59,801 nt of DNA, taken from the NCBI RefSeq assembly GCF_002159175.1, contig NZ_NFGZ01000017.1, forward strand, positions 1 to 59,801. Reading direction: 5' to 3'. Made by a program: the position numbers and the translations under genes. Of this stretch, positions 8,265-19,166 are shown piece by piece. The DNA is from Flavonifractor sp. An92 (GTDB lineage: Bacteria; Bacillota; Clostridia; Oscillospirales; Oscillospiraceae). The notes under the pieces are model-generated. The model did no database searches. It was not told the origin of the DNA and saw only the letters and a list, made by a program, of their open reading frames with translations. How positions within the stretch are numbered: the first letter of the stretch is position 1; every line of letters begins with the position of its first letter.

Positions 8265-8507
8265 GTGAAGCGAGGCTGGATTACCGTTCTGCTGTTCGTT
8301 GTGCTGGTGGCGCTCATGCTGATTTACCAAGTGGTGACCCACACCTTTGACCCCTTTCAGACCGTGGTAGCCATACTCTGCCTGCTCATTCTGGCGGAGG
8401 AACAATACCGCGCCAGTAAGAAAAAAAAGAACAAAGTGGCCGATATTGTCTCACTGGTCGCGGCCTGCCTGCTCGTCCTGCTCTGGGTGGTCTCCCGGTT
8501 TTCCTGA
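8265..8507 (+). CDS. Small two-span membrane protein, unknown
   Basis: I do not recognise this 80-residue protein. It starts KRGWITVLLFVVLVALMLIY (first hydrophobic span), has a second span around QTVVAILCLLILAEEQ, a basic patch RASKKKKNKVAD, then a third possible span VSLVAACLLVLLWVVSRF at the C terminus. The GTG at 8265 was chosen because a purine-rich GAGGAAAGG tract lies upstream; the frame is open far 5' through the repeat, which is not coding. It precedes a signal-peptide protein by 64 bases and may be the first gene of a three-gene unit. Confidence 0.6.
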   Translation: MKRGWITVLLFVVLVALMLIYQVVTHTFDPFQTVVAILCLLILAEEQYRASKKKKNKVADIVSLVAACLLVLLWVVSRFS

Positions 8508-8571
8508 TTGTCCCGGCCTGCTTCGTCCGAGATTCCTCAACAAACCACCCCCACCGGGAAAGGAGGTACCC

Positions 8572-9858
8572 ATGAAACGCGCTGTCTCTTGCCTGCTCAC
8601 CCTGTCCGCCCTGCTGCCGGCTCTGCTCCAGCCGGCCAGCGCCAACTCCGCCCCCACCCGCTGGGACGGCTCCCCCGGCTCGGAGGTACTGGCGGTGGAG
8701 GAAAACTGCCCCATCTCCGTCACCCACGAGGACCTGTCCTTCCGCATCACCGAGAATATCCACTACTCCCTGCACGCCCGTGTGGAGGCCATTTACCAGA
8801 TGGAGAACCCCACAGCGGAGGCTCAGCCGGTCCAGATGGCCTTCTCCCTGGAGGAATCCATCCACGACTTCGACCCCGACGCCGTGTCTGTCACCGCGGA
8901 CGGCAAACAGATCCCCTTCCAGCTGGTGTGGGACGGCGTCTCCCCCGACTATGTCCCCGAAACCTTTGACCCCAACCAGACCGGTACCCTCTACACCTTC
9001 ACTCTGGCCGAGCCGCCGGAGGATGCCGACAACGACCTGACGCTGCTCTCTCCCACCGGGTTCCTGTGGGTGACCTATGACGGCATCCGTTCCTATTCCG
9101 GCGAGGTGGACGGCACCTCCACCCTGGGCACCAGCACCGGGGCCACCGTGTGGGTGTATGCCCTGGACGGAAACCTGGACTACACCGTCACCGGTGAGTA
9201 CACCGTGGAGACGGAAGAACTGCCCTTTGCCCAGCACTTCCGCGCCTATCTGGATAAGCGCTATGAGGGCCGCTATACCGACCATCTGGACGCTCTCACG
9301 GCCTACAAATACCACCAGCTGGAGAAGGAATGGGCCAATCTCCCGGTGGTCATGGCCGACTGGCCGGAGAACTATGACTACTCCGACATCCCCCTCCAGT
9401 TCCTCTACACGGTGGCCTTCCCCGCCCATGAGACGGTGGAGGTAGCGGTGGCCTACAACACCCGCAGTGACGGCGTCCGGGAGGGCACGGCCGACTGGCA
9501 GCACACCTTCACCTATCTCCTCTCCCCCGCCCAGCACTGGGCCTCCTTCGGCACCCTGGACCTCACCGTAGACGCCGCGGAGAGCGGCTATCCCTATGTG
9601 ATTTCCTCCTCCCTTCCTCTGGAGGAACAACCCGACGGCTCCTACGCCGCCCACAGCGAGGGGCTCCCGGCGGAGGACCTGTCCTTCACCCTCTACTCCG
9701 CGCCGGAGCTCTCCCTCTCTGACCGCATTACCTCCGCTCTGGGCATCACCACCTACACCCTGGCCTTCTTCCAGTTCCTGGCCGTTCCGGTACTGGTGAT
9801 CGCCGCCGTGGTGGTGGTGCTGGTGCTCCGGCACCGTCGAAAGAAGGCGAACCGATGA
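8572..9858 (+). CDS. Secreted, C-terminally anchored protein of unknown function
   Basis: The 428-residue protein has a clear signal peptide (MKRAVSCLLTLSALLPALL...ASA, cleavage near residue 24), an exported mainly beta-type domain beginning NSAPTRWDGS, and one C-terminal membrane span (QFLAVPVLVIAAVVVVLVLR) with a basic cytoplasmic tail RHRRKKANR. It is therefore a type I membrane protein facing outward. Its layout recalls exported DUF4424-like proteins, but I cannot assign a family. An AAAGGAGG site precedes the ATG, and the last codons overlap the next gene (ATGA), so the two are coupled. Confidence 0.8.
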   Translation: MKRAVSCLLTLSALLPALLQPASANSAPTRWDGSPGSEVLAVEENCPISVTHEDLSFRITENIHYSLHARVEAIYQMENPTAEAQPVQMAFSLEESIHDFDPDAVSVTADGKQIPFQLVWDGVSPDYVPETFDPNQTGTLYTFTLAEPPEDADNDLTLLSPTGFLWVTYDGIRSYSGEVDGTSTLGTSTGATVWVYALDGNLDYTVTGEYTVETEELPFAQHFRAYLDKRYEGRYTDHLDALTAYKYHQLEKEWANLPVVMADWPENYDYSDIPLQFLYTVAFPAHETVEVAVAYNTRSDGVREGTADWQHTFTYLLSPAQHWASFGTLDLTVDAAESGYPYVISSSLPLEEQPDGSYAAHSEGLPAEDLSFTLYSAPELSLSDRITSALGITTYTLAFFQFLAVPVLVIAAVVVVLVLRHRRKKANR

Positions 9859-10499
9859 AGTTGGAACCGCCCCACATCCCGGCCCAGACCTGGGAACAGG
9901 AGCCTCAGGCACTGGAGCGGCTTCTGGACCGGGAAGAAGTCCTCAGCGGCTGCTGGGAGGGGTGCGACCTTTCGGGGCTGGACGCCCGGGGGGCCACCCT
10001 CTCCGGGCTGTGGCTCAAGGGCTGCACCCTGCTGGAGTGCGACTTCACCGGCGCGGACCTCACCGATGTGCGTTTCACCGGCTGTGATCTGTCAGGCTCC
10101 CGCTGGGAGGAGTGCGGCTGGTACCGCTGTGCCCTGGAGGATTGCCGGGCCCTGGGGGCCCAGTTCGCCCGTTCCTCCCTCCGCGCGGTGTCCTTCACCG
10201 GCTGCCGTCTGGCCGGGTCCGGCTTCGCCGCCCTGCGGGCCCGGCAAACCCTTTGGAAGGGGTGCGACCTGAGCCGCTGTACCCTCACCGCCGGGCAGCT
10301 CAAGGACGTGGCCTTTTCCGACTGCGATCTCACCGCCGCCCAGCTCTTCCGCACCCCGCTGAACGGGATCGACCTCACCTCCTGCCGTCTGGACGGGCTG
10401 GTCCTCTCGGACGGCGCCCCCGAGCTGCGGGGGGCCATCGTGGACCGCTGGCAGGCCGCGGAGCTCGCCCGCTTTTTAGGGCTGGTGCTCCGGGGTTGA
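9855..10499 (+). CDS. Pentapeptide-repeat protein
   Basis: This 214-residue protein consists largely of pentapeptide repeats (A(D/N)LXX-type), for example CDLSGLDARGATLSGLWLKG and CDFTGADLTDVRFTGCDLSG. Such repeats fold into a right-handed quadrilateral beta-helix. Some members (Qnr, MfpA) protect DNA gyrase by mimicking DNA, but most have no known role. No signal peptide is seen, so it should be cytosolic. Repeats run from about residue 30 to 190 and are rich in cysteine at the first position of each turn. It overlaps the upstream membrane-protein gene by four bases. A gyrase-protecting role is possible but unsupported. Confidence 0.85.
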   Translation: MKLEPPHIPAQTWEQEPQALERLLDREEVLSGCWEGCDLSGLDARGATLSGLWLKGCTLLECDFTGADLTDVRFTGCDLSGSRWEECGWYRCALEDCRALGAQFARSSLRAVSFTGCRLAGSGFAALRARQTLWKGCDLSRCTLTAGQLKDVAFSDCDLTAAQLFRTPLNGIDLTSCRLDGLVLSDGAPELRGAIVDRWQAAELARFLGLVLRG

Positions 10500-10502
10500 T
10501 GG

Positions 10503-10549
10503 AAAAAGAGCCCCCGCCGGGACGAGGTTCGTCCCGGCGGGGGCTTTTT
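10503..10549. terminator. Bidirectional terminator between convergent genes
   Basis: A 15-base-pair stem (arm AGCCCCCGCCGGGAC) is flanked by A5 on the left and T5 on the right. It can therefore stop the pentapeptide gene on the plus strand and the DUF4179 gene on the minus strand. Confidence 0.88.
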
Positions 10550-10552
10550 GTG

Positions 10553-11587
10553 TTACGGGTTCACGGGGAGGGTGAGGTCCCCGATGGTGATGCTCGCCAC
10601 CTCATCCAGCGAGAGGATGGCTTCGAAAATGTCGCTTCTCTGGCACACGATCACCTGGTCCTGGGGGCGTACCGAGCCGCCGGCGTTGGAGAGATCCACC
10701 GTGCTGCCGTCCTTCATGGTGAGGGAAATGGGCACAGTTTGGAAATGGTCGTTGCTCCAGACCTCGTCGCTGGCTCTGGTGTCGGGGACGGTATACTCCA
10801 CCAGGAAGGACAGCGGGGAGAGCTCCACCCGGTCCAGCGTGGCCTCCACACCGTCCAAATTGACGGTCTGGCCCGCCGGGAGCTGGATGCTGGAATCTTC
10901 AAAGGCGAACTGGAACTTGAAGCTCCACTTGCCGGACACCAGGGTCTGCTTGTTGGAGTAGTCGCCGTCCGGGAACACACACAGACCCTGCAGCGTGACC
11001 TTGGCGGTGCCGGGCTGGAGGGGGCCGTCAGCGGTGCGCAGCTCCACATACTGCACGGCGTTGTCGGCGGGGTCGGCGTCGTAGAAGTAGGAGGTGCCGT
11101 GCATTCCGCCCATGTGGCCCACATCCGAGTCGGCCTCCTCAAAGGTCATGGGGAGATAGCCCAGCTCATTGGGGGCGATGCCCTCGGCCAGAGGCTCCCC
11201 GTCCGTGCGGGCGATGGTGTAGACGATGGCGTAGCTGTACGTGTCGCCCAGGATGGCATCAGCGGTGATGGTGATGCCGTCCACGGTGTCGGAGGCCCCC
11301 ACGGGGTAGCCGATGCGGTCGATGATCTCAGTCTGGGCGGGGGCGCCGCCGAACACCCCGGCAAAGGCCTCGCCCGCGCTCTTCAGAACGCCGGTGGCCG
11401 CCGCGCCCACCCCCAGGGCCAGCACCAGCGCCGCCGCGGCCCCCACCGCCACCATACGGCGCAGGGGAAGGACCTTGTGCTTCGGCTTGGGGGATTCCAT
11501 GGCCGCCATCAGGCCGTCCACCATGGAGTTCTTCTCTTCCCGGGTAAAACGCAGGTCATTCATGGACTCACGGTAGGATTTCAACAT
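10553..11587 (-). CDS. DUF4179-like membrane protein, probable anti-sigma partner
   Basis: The 344-residue protein has a short cytosolic N terminus, one membrane span near residues 45-65 (VAVGAAAALVLALGVGAAA) and a large exterior beta-rich domain. This matches DUF4179-type proteins that in Firmicutes are encoded directly after ECF sigma factors and are thought to act as anti-sigma or envelope sensors. Its ATG overlaps the last codons of the sigma-factor gene (ATGTTGA), consistent with 1:1 coupled synthesis. The exterior signal is unknown. The regulator role is inferred from gene order, since the anti-sigma contact region (DLRFTREEKNSMVDGLMAAM) is not a recognised domain. Confidence 0.75.
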   Translation of the reverse strand: MLKSYRESMNDLRFTREEKNSMVDGLMAAMESPKPKHKVLPLRRMVAVGAAAALVLALGVGAAATGVLKSAGEAFAGVFGGAPAQTEIIDRIGYPVGASDTVDGITITADAILGDTYSYAIVYTIARTDGEPLAEGIAPNELGYLPMTFEEADSDVGHMGGMHGTSYFYDADPADNAVQYVELRTADGPLQPGTAKVTLQGLCVFPDGDYSNKQTLVSGKWSFKFQFAFEDSSIQLPAGQTVNLDGVEATLDRVELSPLSFLVEYTVPDTRASDEVWSNDHFQTVPISLTMKDGSTVDLSNAGGSVRPQDQVIVCQRSDIFEAILSLDEVASITIGDLTLPVNP

Positions 11588-12081
11588 ACAAATCCCTCAC
11601 TTTCCAGCAGTGTACGCAGTTGGGCACGGCCCCGGCTCAGCCGGGTGGACACGGTGGCGGGACGCTCGCCCAGTAGTTCGGCGATCTCCCGGGCGTTGTA
11701 GCCCTCGTAGTAGTAGAGATAGAGGACGGTGCGGTACTTGGGCGGCAGCAGCTCCATCGCCGCCAGTAGGCTCCCCTCCTCGGCCTGGGGGGCGGGCACC
11801 TGTCCCGCCGCGTCCAGGTCCACGGTGGTCCTGTGCCAGTGACTTTTCAGCACGTCCTTGCAGGTGTTGATGGCCGAGCGGATGAGAAAGGCCCGCTCGT
11901 GCTCCGGGGAGTCAAACTGCCGGGGCTTCTCCAGCAGCTTCAGAAAGACCGTCTGGCAGATGTCCTTGGCGTCCTCGGTGCTTTTCAGATAGGTATAACT
12001 CAGGCGGAGGATGAGGTCGGAATAGGTGTTGACCAGCCGCTCAGCCTCCGCGCGGCTCCATGTGGCTCCCGTGTTGCTCAC
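11581..12081 (-). CDS. ECF-type sigma-70 factor
   Basis: The 166-residue protein has region 2 (NTYSDLILRLSYTYLKSTEDAKDICQTVFLKLLEK) and region 4 with a helix-turn-helix (LPPKYRTVLYLYYYEGYNAREIAELLGERPATVSTRLSRGRAQL, cut here for display). No region 3 or 1.1 is present, so it is an ECF sigma that directs RNA polymerase to envelope-stress or peptide-response promoters. The GTG at 12081 is the only plausible start in frame with AAAGGA nearby, although the spacing is short, so the start is less certain than the gene. The overlapping DUF4179 gene is its likely antagonist. Confidence 0.88.
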   Translation of the reverse strand: MSNTGATWSRAEAERLVNTYSDLILRLSYTYLKSTEDAKDICQTVFLKLLEKPRQFDSPEHERAFLIRSAINTCKDVLKSHWHRTTVDLDAAGQVPAPQAEEGSLLAAMELLPPKYRTVLYLYYYEGYNAREIAELLGERPATVSTRLSRGRAQLRTLLESEGFVC

Positions 12082-12153
12082 TTCCTTTGCTCTGGTTTCA
12101 AAGCGCTTTCACCTGCAATACGATTGGGGCGGGGGATTTTTCTTCACGTTCAG

Positions 12154-12190
12154 AAAAAAAGAGCAGACCAGGTCGGTCTGCTCTTTTTTT
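12154..12190 (-). terminator. Terminator of the LRR gene
   Basis: AGAGCAGACC/GGTCTGCTCT with a five-base loop has A7 on its left (T7 on the minus strand) and T7 on its right. It ends the LRR gene. The T-run on the plus strand makes it symmetrical. Confidence 0.88.
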
Positions 12191-13682
12191 ACAGGGAGCG
12201 GAAGGCCAGGCCCTCCTGCTCCGCGAAGGTCTGTGCGTAAGACCCCGCCGGGGCGCGGAGGGTGACCTGCTCACACTTCAGGAAGGCCGACGGGGCGATG
12301 CGCTCCACGCTCCCGGGGAGGGTCACCTCCCGCAGGCCGGTACAGCCGGAAAAGGCAAAACTCCGCAGCTCGGTGAGCCCCTCCGGGAGCTCCACCGAGC
12401 GCAGGTCGGTGCAGCCCTCCAAGGCGTACTCCCGGATGACCTTCAGTCCCGCCGGGAAGCGCACCTCCATCAGGCCGGTGCAGCCGTGAAAGACCTCCTC
12501 GCCCAGCTCGGTGAGCCCATCCGGCAGGCGCAGGGCGCTCAACCCGGTACAGCCGAAAAAGGCCCAGTCCCCCAGCTCGGTGAGCCCCGCCGGCAGGGAG
12601 GCCGCCAGCAGGCCGGTACAGCCCCGAAAGGCGTGGGCCCCCACCCGCTCCAGCCCCGCGGGAAAATCCGCCACCGTCAGGGCCGCGCAGTTTTCAAAAG
12701 CCCGCTTGCCGATGTCCCGCAGGAGCGCCGGAAGGTGGAACCGCCGGAGGGACACGCAGCCCGAAAAGGTCTCCTCCCGGATCTCCCGCAGCCCTTCCGG
12801 CAGGGTAACTTCCCGCAGGGCGGCGCAGCCCAGGAAGGCAAAGGCGCCCAGCTGCTCCAGTCCCTCCGGCAGGGCGATGCGGGTAAGGCTGGTGCAGTTG
12901 GCCAAGGCCCCGCTGCCCAGCTCCCGCAGGCTCTCCGGCAGGGTCACGCCGGTCAGCCCGGTACAGGCGGCAAAGGCGGAGTCCCCCACCTGGGTCACGC
13001 CCTGGGGCAGGGATACCTGGGTCAGGCCCATGCAGCCATAGAACGCTCCACGGCCGATCTTCCGCAGGCTGTTGGGAAAGACCACGCCGGTCAGGTCGGT
13101 GCGCTCGGCAAAGGCCATCTCCTCCACCTCCAGCACCCCTTCCGGGATGACCAGCACGTGGTCCTCCTCCGGCTCCGGTGTGGTGAGACAGGGCCGGTTC
13201 TCCTTCTCTTCTTCCGCTTCAAAGGGGATCCCATGTTTTTCCGCCCACCGCTGGGCACAGGAGCCCGCCGGGGCGTGGATGGTCAGAGCCGTGTCGCCCT
13301 CAACCGCCTCTTCTGTGGCCTCTGATTCCTCCGGATGTTGCACCCGAATCAATCTGCCGCAGCTTCCAAAGGCATCCCGTCCGATTTTCTCCACGCTTGC
13401 CGGGATGTGGACCTCGGTCAGGCGAAAGCAGCACTGGAAGGCATCCGGACCGATCTCCCTCAGGCCGTGCGGAAACTCCAAATGAGTCAGCTCTGTACAG
13501 CAGACAAAGGCTTTTTCTCCAATTTTCCGCAGGCTTTGCGGAAAATCGACCTGAGTCAGAAAGCCTTGCAGGGCAAAGGCCATCGGTTCCAGCTCCGTCA
13601 CCCCCTCCGGGATGACCACCCGTCCGTCGGGGTCGGGGCGGAGTTCGCCCAGCTTCAAGTTTTTTTTCTCTTTCCCATCCAT
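12189..13682 (-). CDS. BspA-type leucine-rich-repeat (LRR_5) protein
   Basis: The 497-residue protein is built from about twenty 23-residue LRR_5 repeats with a consensus close to LxxVxxPxGLxxIGxxAFxGCxxL. BspA-type LRRs usually occur in surface proteins, where they mediate attachment or protein binding. Here there is neither a signal peptide nor a membrane or cell-wall anchor, so the protein appears cytosolic. Two NxxAPAGSCAQRWAEKHGIPF-like ends occur, one mid-protein (about residue 155) and one at the C terminus (APAGSYAQTFAEQEGLAF). This suggests two LRR blocks from an internal duplication. The start was placed at MDGKEKKNLKL, which has GGGAG upstream. Confidence 0.85.
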   Translation of the reverse strand: MDGKEKKNLKLGELRPDPDGRVVIPEGVTELEPMAFALQGFLTQVDFPQSLRKIGEKAFVCCTELTHLEFPHGLREIGPDAFQCCFRLTEVHIPASVEKIGRDAFGSCGRLIRVQHPEESEATEEAVEGDTALTIHAPAGSCAQRWAEKHGIPFEAEEEKENRPCLTTPEPEEDHVLVIPEGVLEVEEMAFAERTDLTGVVFPNSLRKIGRGAFYGCMGLTQVSLPQGVTQVGDSAFAACTGLTGVTLPESLRELGSGALANCTSLTRIALPEGLEQLGAFAFLGCAALREVTLPEGLREIREETFSGCVSLRRFHLPALLRDIGKRAFENCAALTVADFPAGLERVGAHAFRGCTGLLAASLPAGLTELGDWAFFGCTGLSALRLPDGLTELGEEVFHGCTGLMEVRFPAGLKVIREYALEGCTDLRSVELPEGLTELRSFAFSGCTGLREVTLPGSVERIAPSAFLKCEQVTLRAPAGSYAQTFAEQEGLAFRSL

Positions 13683-13770
13683 CTTATCACGCTCCCATTC
13701 CCGAGATCTCACCGTAAAGAAACAGGCGGCCCGCTGGGGGCCGCCCTATTTTCTGCCGTGGTACGTTTTT

Positions 13771-13805
13771 GGAGGGTCCAGAGGGGTATCCCCCCTCTGG
13801 ACTTT
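13771..13805 (-). repeat. Isolated fragment of the MITE-like repeat (module 2 hairpin)
   Basis: A single hairpin, GTCCAGAGGGG/CCCCTCTGGAC with extra C residues, flanked by GGAGG and CTTTC, resembles module 2 of the 360-bp repeat. No other module is recognisable nearby, so this looks like a decayed remnant. It lies just beyond the rnhA stop, again at a gene 3' end. Confidence 0.6.
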
Positions 13806-13825
13806 CGCTCCTGATGTTGCCGGAC

Positions 13826-14263
13826 TTACCGGAACTTCTTACTCTCCGCCACGGCCAGCTCGTCGCAGCGGTTGTTATACGGGTTGTCGGCGTGGCCCTT
13901 GACCCAGTGGAGGTGGACCGTGTGATACTCGCACAGGTCCAGCAGCACCTCCCACAGATCCGGGTTGAGGGCGGGCTTTTTGTCGGACTTGATCCAGCCC
14001 CGGGCCCGCCAGCCCTTGGCCCAGCCCTTCTGGAGGGCGTCAATGACATACTTGGAGTCGGAGTACAGCTCCACCACACAGGGCTCCTTGAGCGCCTTCA
14101 GCGCGGTGATGACCCCGGTGAGCTCCATGCGGTTGTTGGTGGTGTGGGCCTCGCCGCCGGAGAGCTCCTTTTTGTGGGGCCCGTACTGGAGGATGGCCCC
14201 CCAGCCGCCGGGGCCGGGGTTGCCCGAGCAGGCCCCGTCGGTGTAGATGGTGACCTCTTTCAT
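13826..14263 (-). CDS. rnhA: Ribonuclease HI
   Basis: The 145-residue enzyme cleaves the RNA strand of RNA-DNA hybrids. The catalytic carboxylates are visible: D9 ([17 protein letters not shown]), E47 (NNRMELTG), D69 (YSDSKYV) and the C-terminal Asp in NNRCDELA, with the flexible-loop histidine in WVKGHADN. It carries the basic-protrusion region ([17 protein letters not shown]) of E. coli-type RNase HI. Its start lies six bases after the gyrA stop and its ribosome-binding site overlaps that stop, so it is the last gene of the gyrBA transcript. Coupling to gyrase makes sense because both enzymes limit R-loops. Confidence 0.95.
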   Translation of the reverse strand: MKEVTIYTDGACSGNPGPGGWGAILQYGPHKKELSGGEAHTTNNRMELTGVITALKALKEPCVVELYSDSKYVIDALQKGWAKGWRARGWIKSDKKPALNPDLWEVLLDLCEYHTVHLHWVKGHADNPYNNRCDELAVAESKKFR

Positions 14264-14269
14264 CGGCCC

Positions 14270-16834
14270 TTACTCACCCTGCTCCGGGGCGGCCTCGTTG
14301 GCCTCAGCGGCGCTCTCGCCCTCCACAGCGGGAGTCTCGGCGGCGTTCTCCACGGCCTCCTCTTCCTCCTCGTGGTCGGTGCGGGCGATGGAGATGACCT
14401 TCACGCCCTCGCTCAGGTTCATGACCTTCACGCCCTGGGCGGTGCGGGAGTAGATGTTGATGCCGGCGGCGTGGGTGCGGATGATGATACCGTCGTCGGA
14501 GATGATGAGGATGTCGTCGTCGTCGTTGACCACCTTCACGCCGGCCACGGGGCCGGTCTTGTCGGTGACCTGGTAGCCCTTCAGGCCATAGCCGCCCCGG
14601 TTCTGGGGGCCGTCGGCGCGGATATACTCGTCCATGTCGGTGCGCTTGCCGTAGCCGTTCTCGGTGATCATGAGCACCTGGTGCTCCCGCTTGGCCCGGG
14701 CGGCGCCCACCACGTAGTCGCCGTCCCGCAGCTTGATGCCCCGCACGCCGTAGGCGTCGCGGCCCATGCAGCGCACGTCGGTCTCCTTGAAGCAGATGGC
14801 CATGCCCTCGTGGGTGACGATGAGGATGGCCTGCTCGCCGTCGGTCTCCCGGACGGCGATGAGCTCGTCGCCCTCGTCCAGGGTGATGCAGCGGATACCG
14901 GCCTTGCGGGCGGTGTTGATGGAGGAGAGCTGGATACGCTTCACGGTACCGTTGCGGGTGACCATGACCAGGTAGCGGTCCTCAGGGAACTCCCGCAGGT
15001 GGATCATGGCGGTGACCTTCTCGTCGCTCTCCACGGGCAGGACGTTGACGATATTGGTGCCCTTGGCGGTACGCCCGGCCTCGGGGATCTGATAGCCCTT
15101 CTTCCGGTGGACCCGGCCCTTGTTGGTGAAGAAGAGGATGAAGTCATGGGTGGACGCGGTGAACACCGTCTCCACGTAGTCCTCCTCCTTGGTGGCCATG
15201 GCGGTGATGCCCTTGCCGCCCCGGCGCTGGGCCCGGTAGGTGGAGGCGGGCAGGCGCTTGATATAGCCGCCGGCGGTGAGGGTAAAGACGCACTCCTCCT
15301 CCTCGATGAGGTCCTCGATGTCCAGGTCGTCCTCCACAAAGCCGATCTCGGTCTTGCGGTCGTCGCCGTACTTGTCCCGGATCTCGGTGAGCTCGTCCTT
15401 GAGGACGCCCCGGAGCATGGCCTCGTTGGAGAGGAGCTCGTTGTAGTACTCGATCTTCTTCATGAGCTCGGCGTACTCGTTTTCCAGCTTCTCCTTCTCC
15501 AGGCCCTGGAGGCGCTTGAGCTGCATGTCCAGGATGGCCTGGGACTGGACCTCGTCCAGACCGAAGCGCTCCATCAGCTTCTCCTTGGCGTCGTCGTACC
15601 GGGAGCGGATGATGCGGATGACCTCGTCGATGTTATCCTGGGCGATCAGCAGGCCCTTCAGCAGATGGGCGCGCTCCTCGGCCTTCTTGCGGTCGAAGAT
15701 GGTCCGGCGGGTCAGGACCTCCTCCTGGAAGGCGATATACTCGTCCAGGATCTGCCGCAGGGAGAGGATCTTGGGCTGCTTCTGGTTGTTGACCAGCGCC
15801 AGCATGACGATGCCGAAGGTGGTCTGCATCTGGGTCTGGGCAAAGAGCCGGTTCAGCACCACCTGGGGGTTGGCGTCCTTCTTCAGCTCGATGACGATGC
15901 GCATGCCCTTCTTACCGTCGGACTCGTCCCGCAGGCCGGAGATGCCCTCCAGGCGCTTGTCGTGGACCTGCTCGGCGATGTTCTCCACCAGGCGGGACTT
16001 GTTGACCTGGTAGGGCAGCTCCGTCACGATGATGCGGGTGCGGTTGTTGCCGAACTCCTCAAACTCGGTGCGGGCGCGGACCCGGATGTGGCCCTTGCCG
16101 GTGGCGTAGGCGGCCCGGATGCCGGAGCGGCCCATGATGATGCCCTTGGTGGGGAAATCGGGGCCCTTGATGTGCTCCATCAGGTCGTCCAGGTCGGCCT
16201 CGGGGTTGTCCAGCACGCAGATGGTGGCGTCAATGACCTCCCGCAGGTTGTGGGGCGGGATGTTGGTGGTCATGCCCACGGCGATGCCGGAGGAGCCGTT
16301 GACCAGGAGGTTGGGGAACCGGGAGGGGAGCACCCGGGGCTCCTGCATGGACTCGTCGAAGTTGGGGTCCCAGTCCACGGTGTTCTTCTCGATGTCCCGC
16401 AGCATCTCGTTGGCGATCTTGGCCATGCGGGCCTCGGTGTAACGGTAGGCGGCCGGGGGATCGCCGTCCACCGAGCCGAAGTTGCCGTGGCCGTCCACCA
16501 GCGGGTAGCGCATGGAGAAGTCCTGGGCCAGGCGGACCAGGGCGTCGTAGACGGACTGGTCGCCGTGGGGGTGGTACTTACCCAGCACGTCGCCCACGCA
16601 GGTGGCCGACTTCTTGAAGGGCTTGTCGCTGGTGAGGCCGCTCTCGTACATGGAGTAGAGGATGCGGCGGTGGACCGGCTTTAAACCGTCCCGCACGTCG
16701 GGCAGGGCGCGGCCCACGATGACCGACATGGCGTACTCGATGTACGCGTCCTGCATCTCATGCTCCAGATTGATCTCCACGATCTTCTGATCGGGAAAGG
16801 AAATGTCCTGCACTTCCTTCTCATTCTTTGCCAT
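14270..16834 (-). CDS. gyrA: DNA gyrase subunit A
   Basis: The 854-residue breakage-reunion subunit of gyrase introduces negative supercoils with GyrB. Seen are the N-terminal [12 protein letters not shown] segment, the catalytic tyrosine Y132 in [10 protein letters not shown], and C-terminal beta-pinwheel blades including QRRGGKGI (the GyrA box). An acidic tail ([10 protein letters not shown] to EAAPEQGE) follows. Position 93, equivalent to E. coli Ser83 in the quinolone-resistance region, is glutamine ([10 protein letters not shown]). The start was placed at MAKNEK because AAGGAGGG is eight bases upstream; an ATG two codons earlier is too close. It follows gyrB by 13 bases. Confidence 0.97.
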   Translation of the reverse strand: MAKNEKEVQDISFPDQKIVEINLEHEMQDAYIEYAMSVIVGRALPDVRDGLKPVHRRILYSMYESGLTSDKPFKKSATCVGDVLGKYHPHGDQSVYDALVRLAQDFSMRYPLVDGHGNFGSVDGDPPAAYRYTEARMAKIANEMLRDIEKNTVDWDPNFDESMQEPRVLPSRFPNLLVNGSSGIAVGMTTNIPPHNLREVIDATICVLDNPEADLDDLMEHIKGPDFPTKGIIMGRSGIRAAYATGKGHIRVRARTEFEEFGNNRTRIIVTELPYQVNKSRLVENIAEQVHDKRLEGISGLRDESDGKKGMRIVIELKKDANPQVVLNRLFAQTQMQTTFGIVMLALVNNQKQPKILSLRQILDEYIAFQEEVLTRRTIFDRKKAEERAHLLKGLLIAQDNIDEVIRIIRSRYDDAKEKLMERFGLDEVQSQAILDMQLKRLQGLEKEKLENEYAELMKKIEYYNELLSNEAMLRGVLKDELTEIRDKYGDDRKTEIGFVEDDLDIEDLIEEEECVFTLTAGGYIKRLPASTYRAQRRGGKGITAMATKEEDYVETVFTASTHDFILFFTNKGRVHRKKGYQIPEAGRTAKGTNIVNVLPVESDEKVTAMIHLREFPEDRYLVMVTRNGTVKRIQLSSINTARKAGIRCITLDEGDELIAVRETDGEQAILIVTHEGMAICFKETDVRCMGRDAYGVRGIKLRDGDYVVGAARAKREHQVLMITENGYGKRTDMDEYIRADGPQNRGGYGLKGYQVTDKTGPVAGVKVVNDDDDILIISDDGIIIRTHAAGINIYSRTAQGVKVMNLSEGVKVISIARTDHEEEEEAVENAAETPAVEGESAAEANEAAPEQGE

Positions 16835-16847
16835 TTCCATTCCCTCC

Positions 16848-19156
<2,309 letters not shown>

Positions 19157-19166
19157 GGCATTCCTC

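Noticed and set aside
12189-13682. Short regularly spaced DNA repeats that could suggest a CRISPR array
   Set aside because: The spacing (about 69 bases) and content are explained by the 23-residue LRR_5 protein repeats of a coding gene; no identical direct repeats with unique spacers.
13769-16684. A 971-codon open frame on the plus strand opposite gyrA
   Set aside because: Complement of the clear gyrA gene. The same Gly/Val/Leu/His composition marks it as a shadow of biased codon use.
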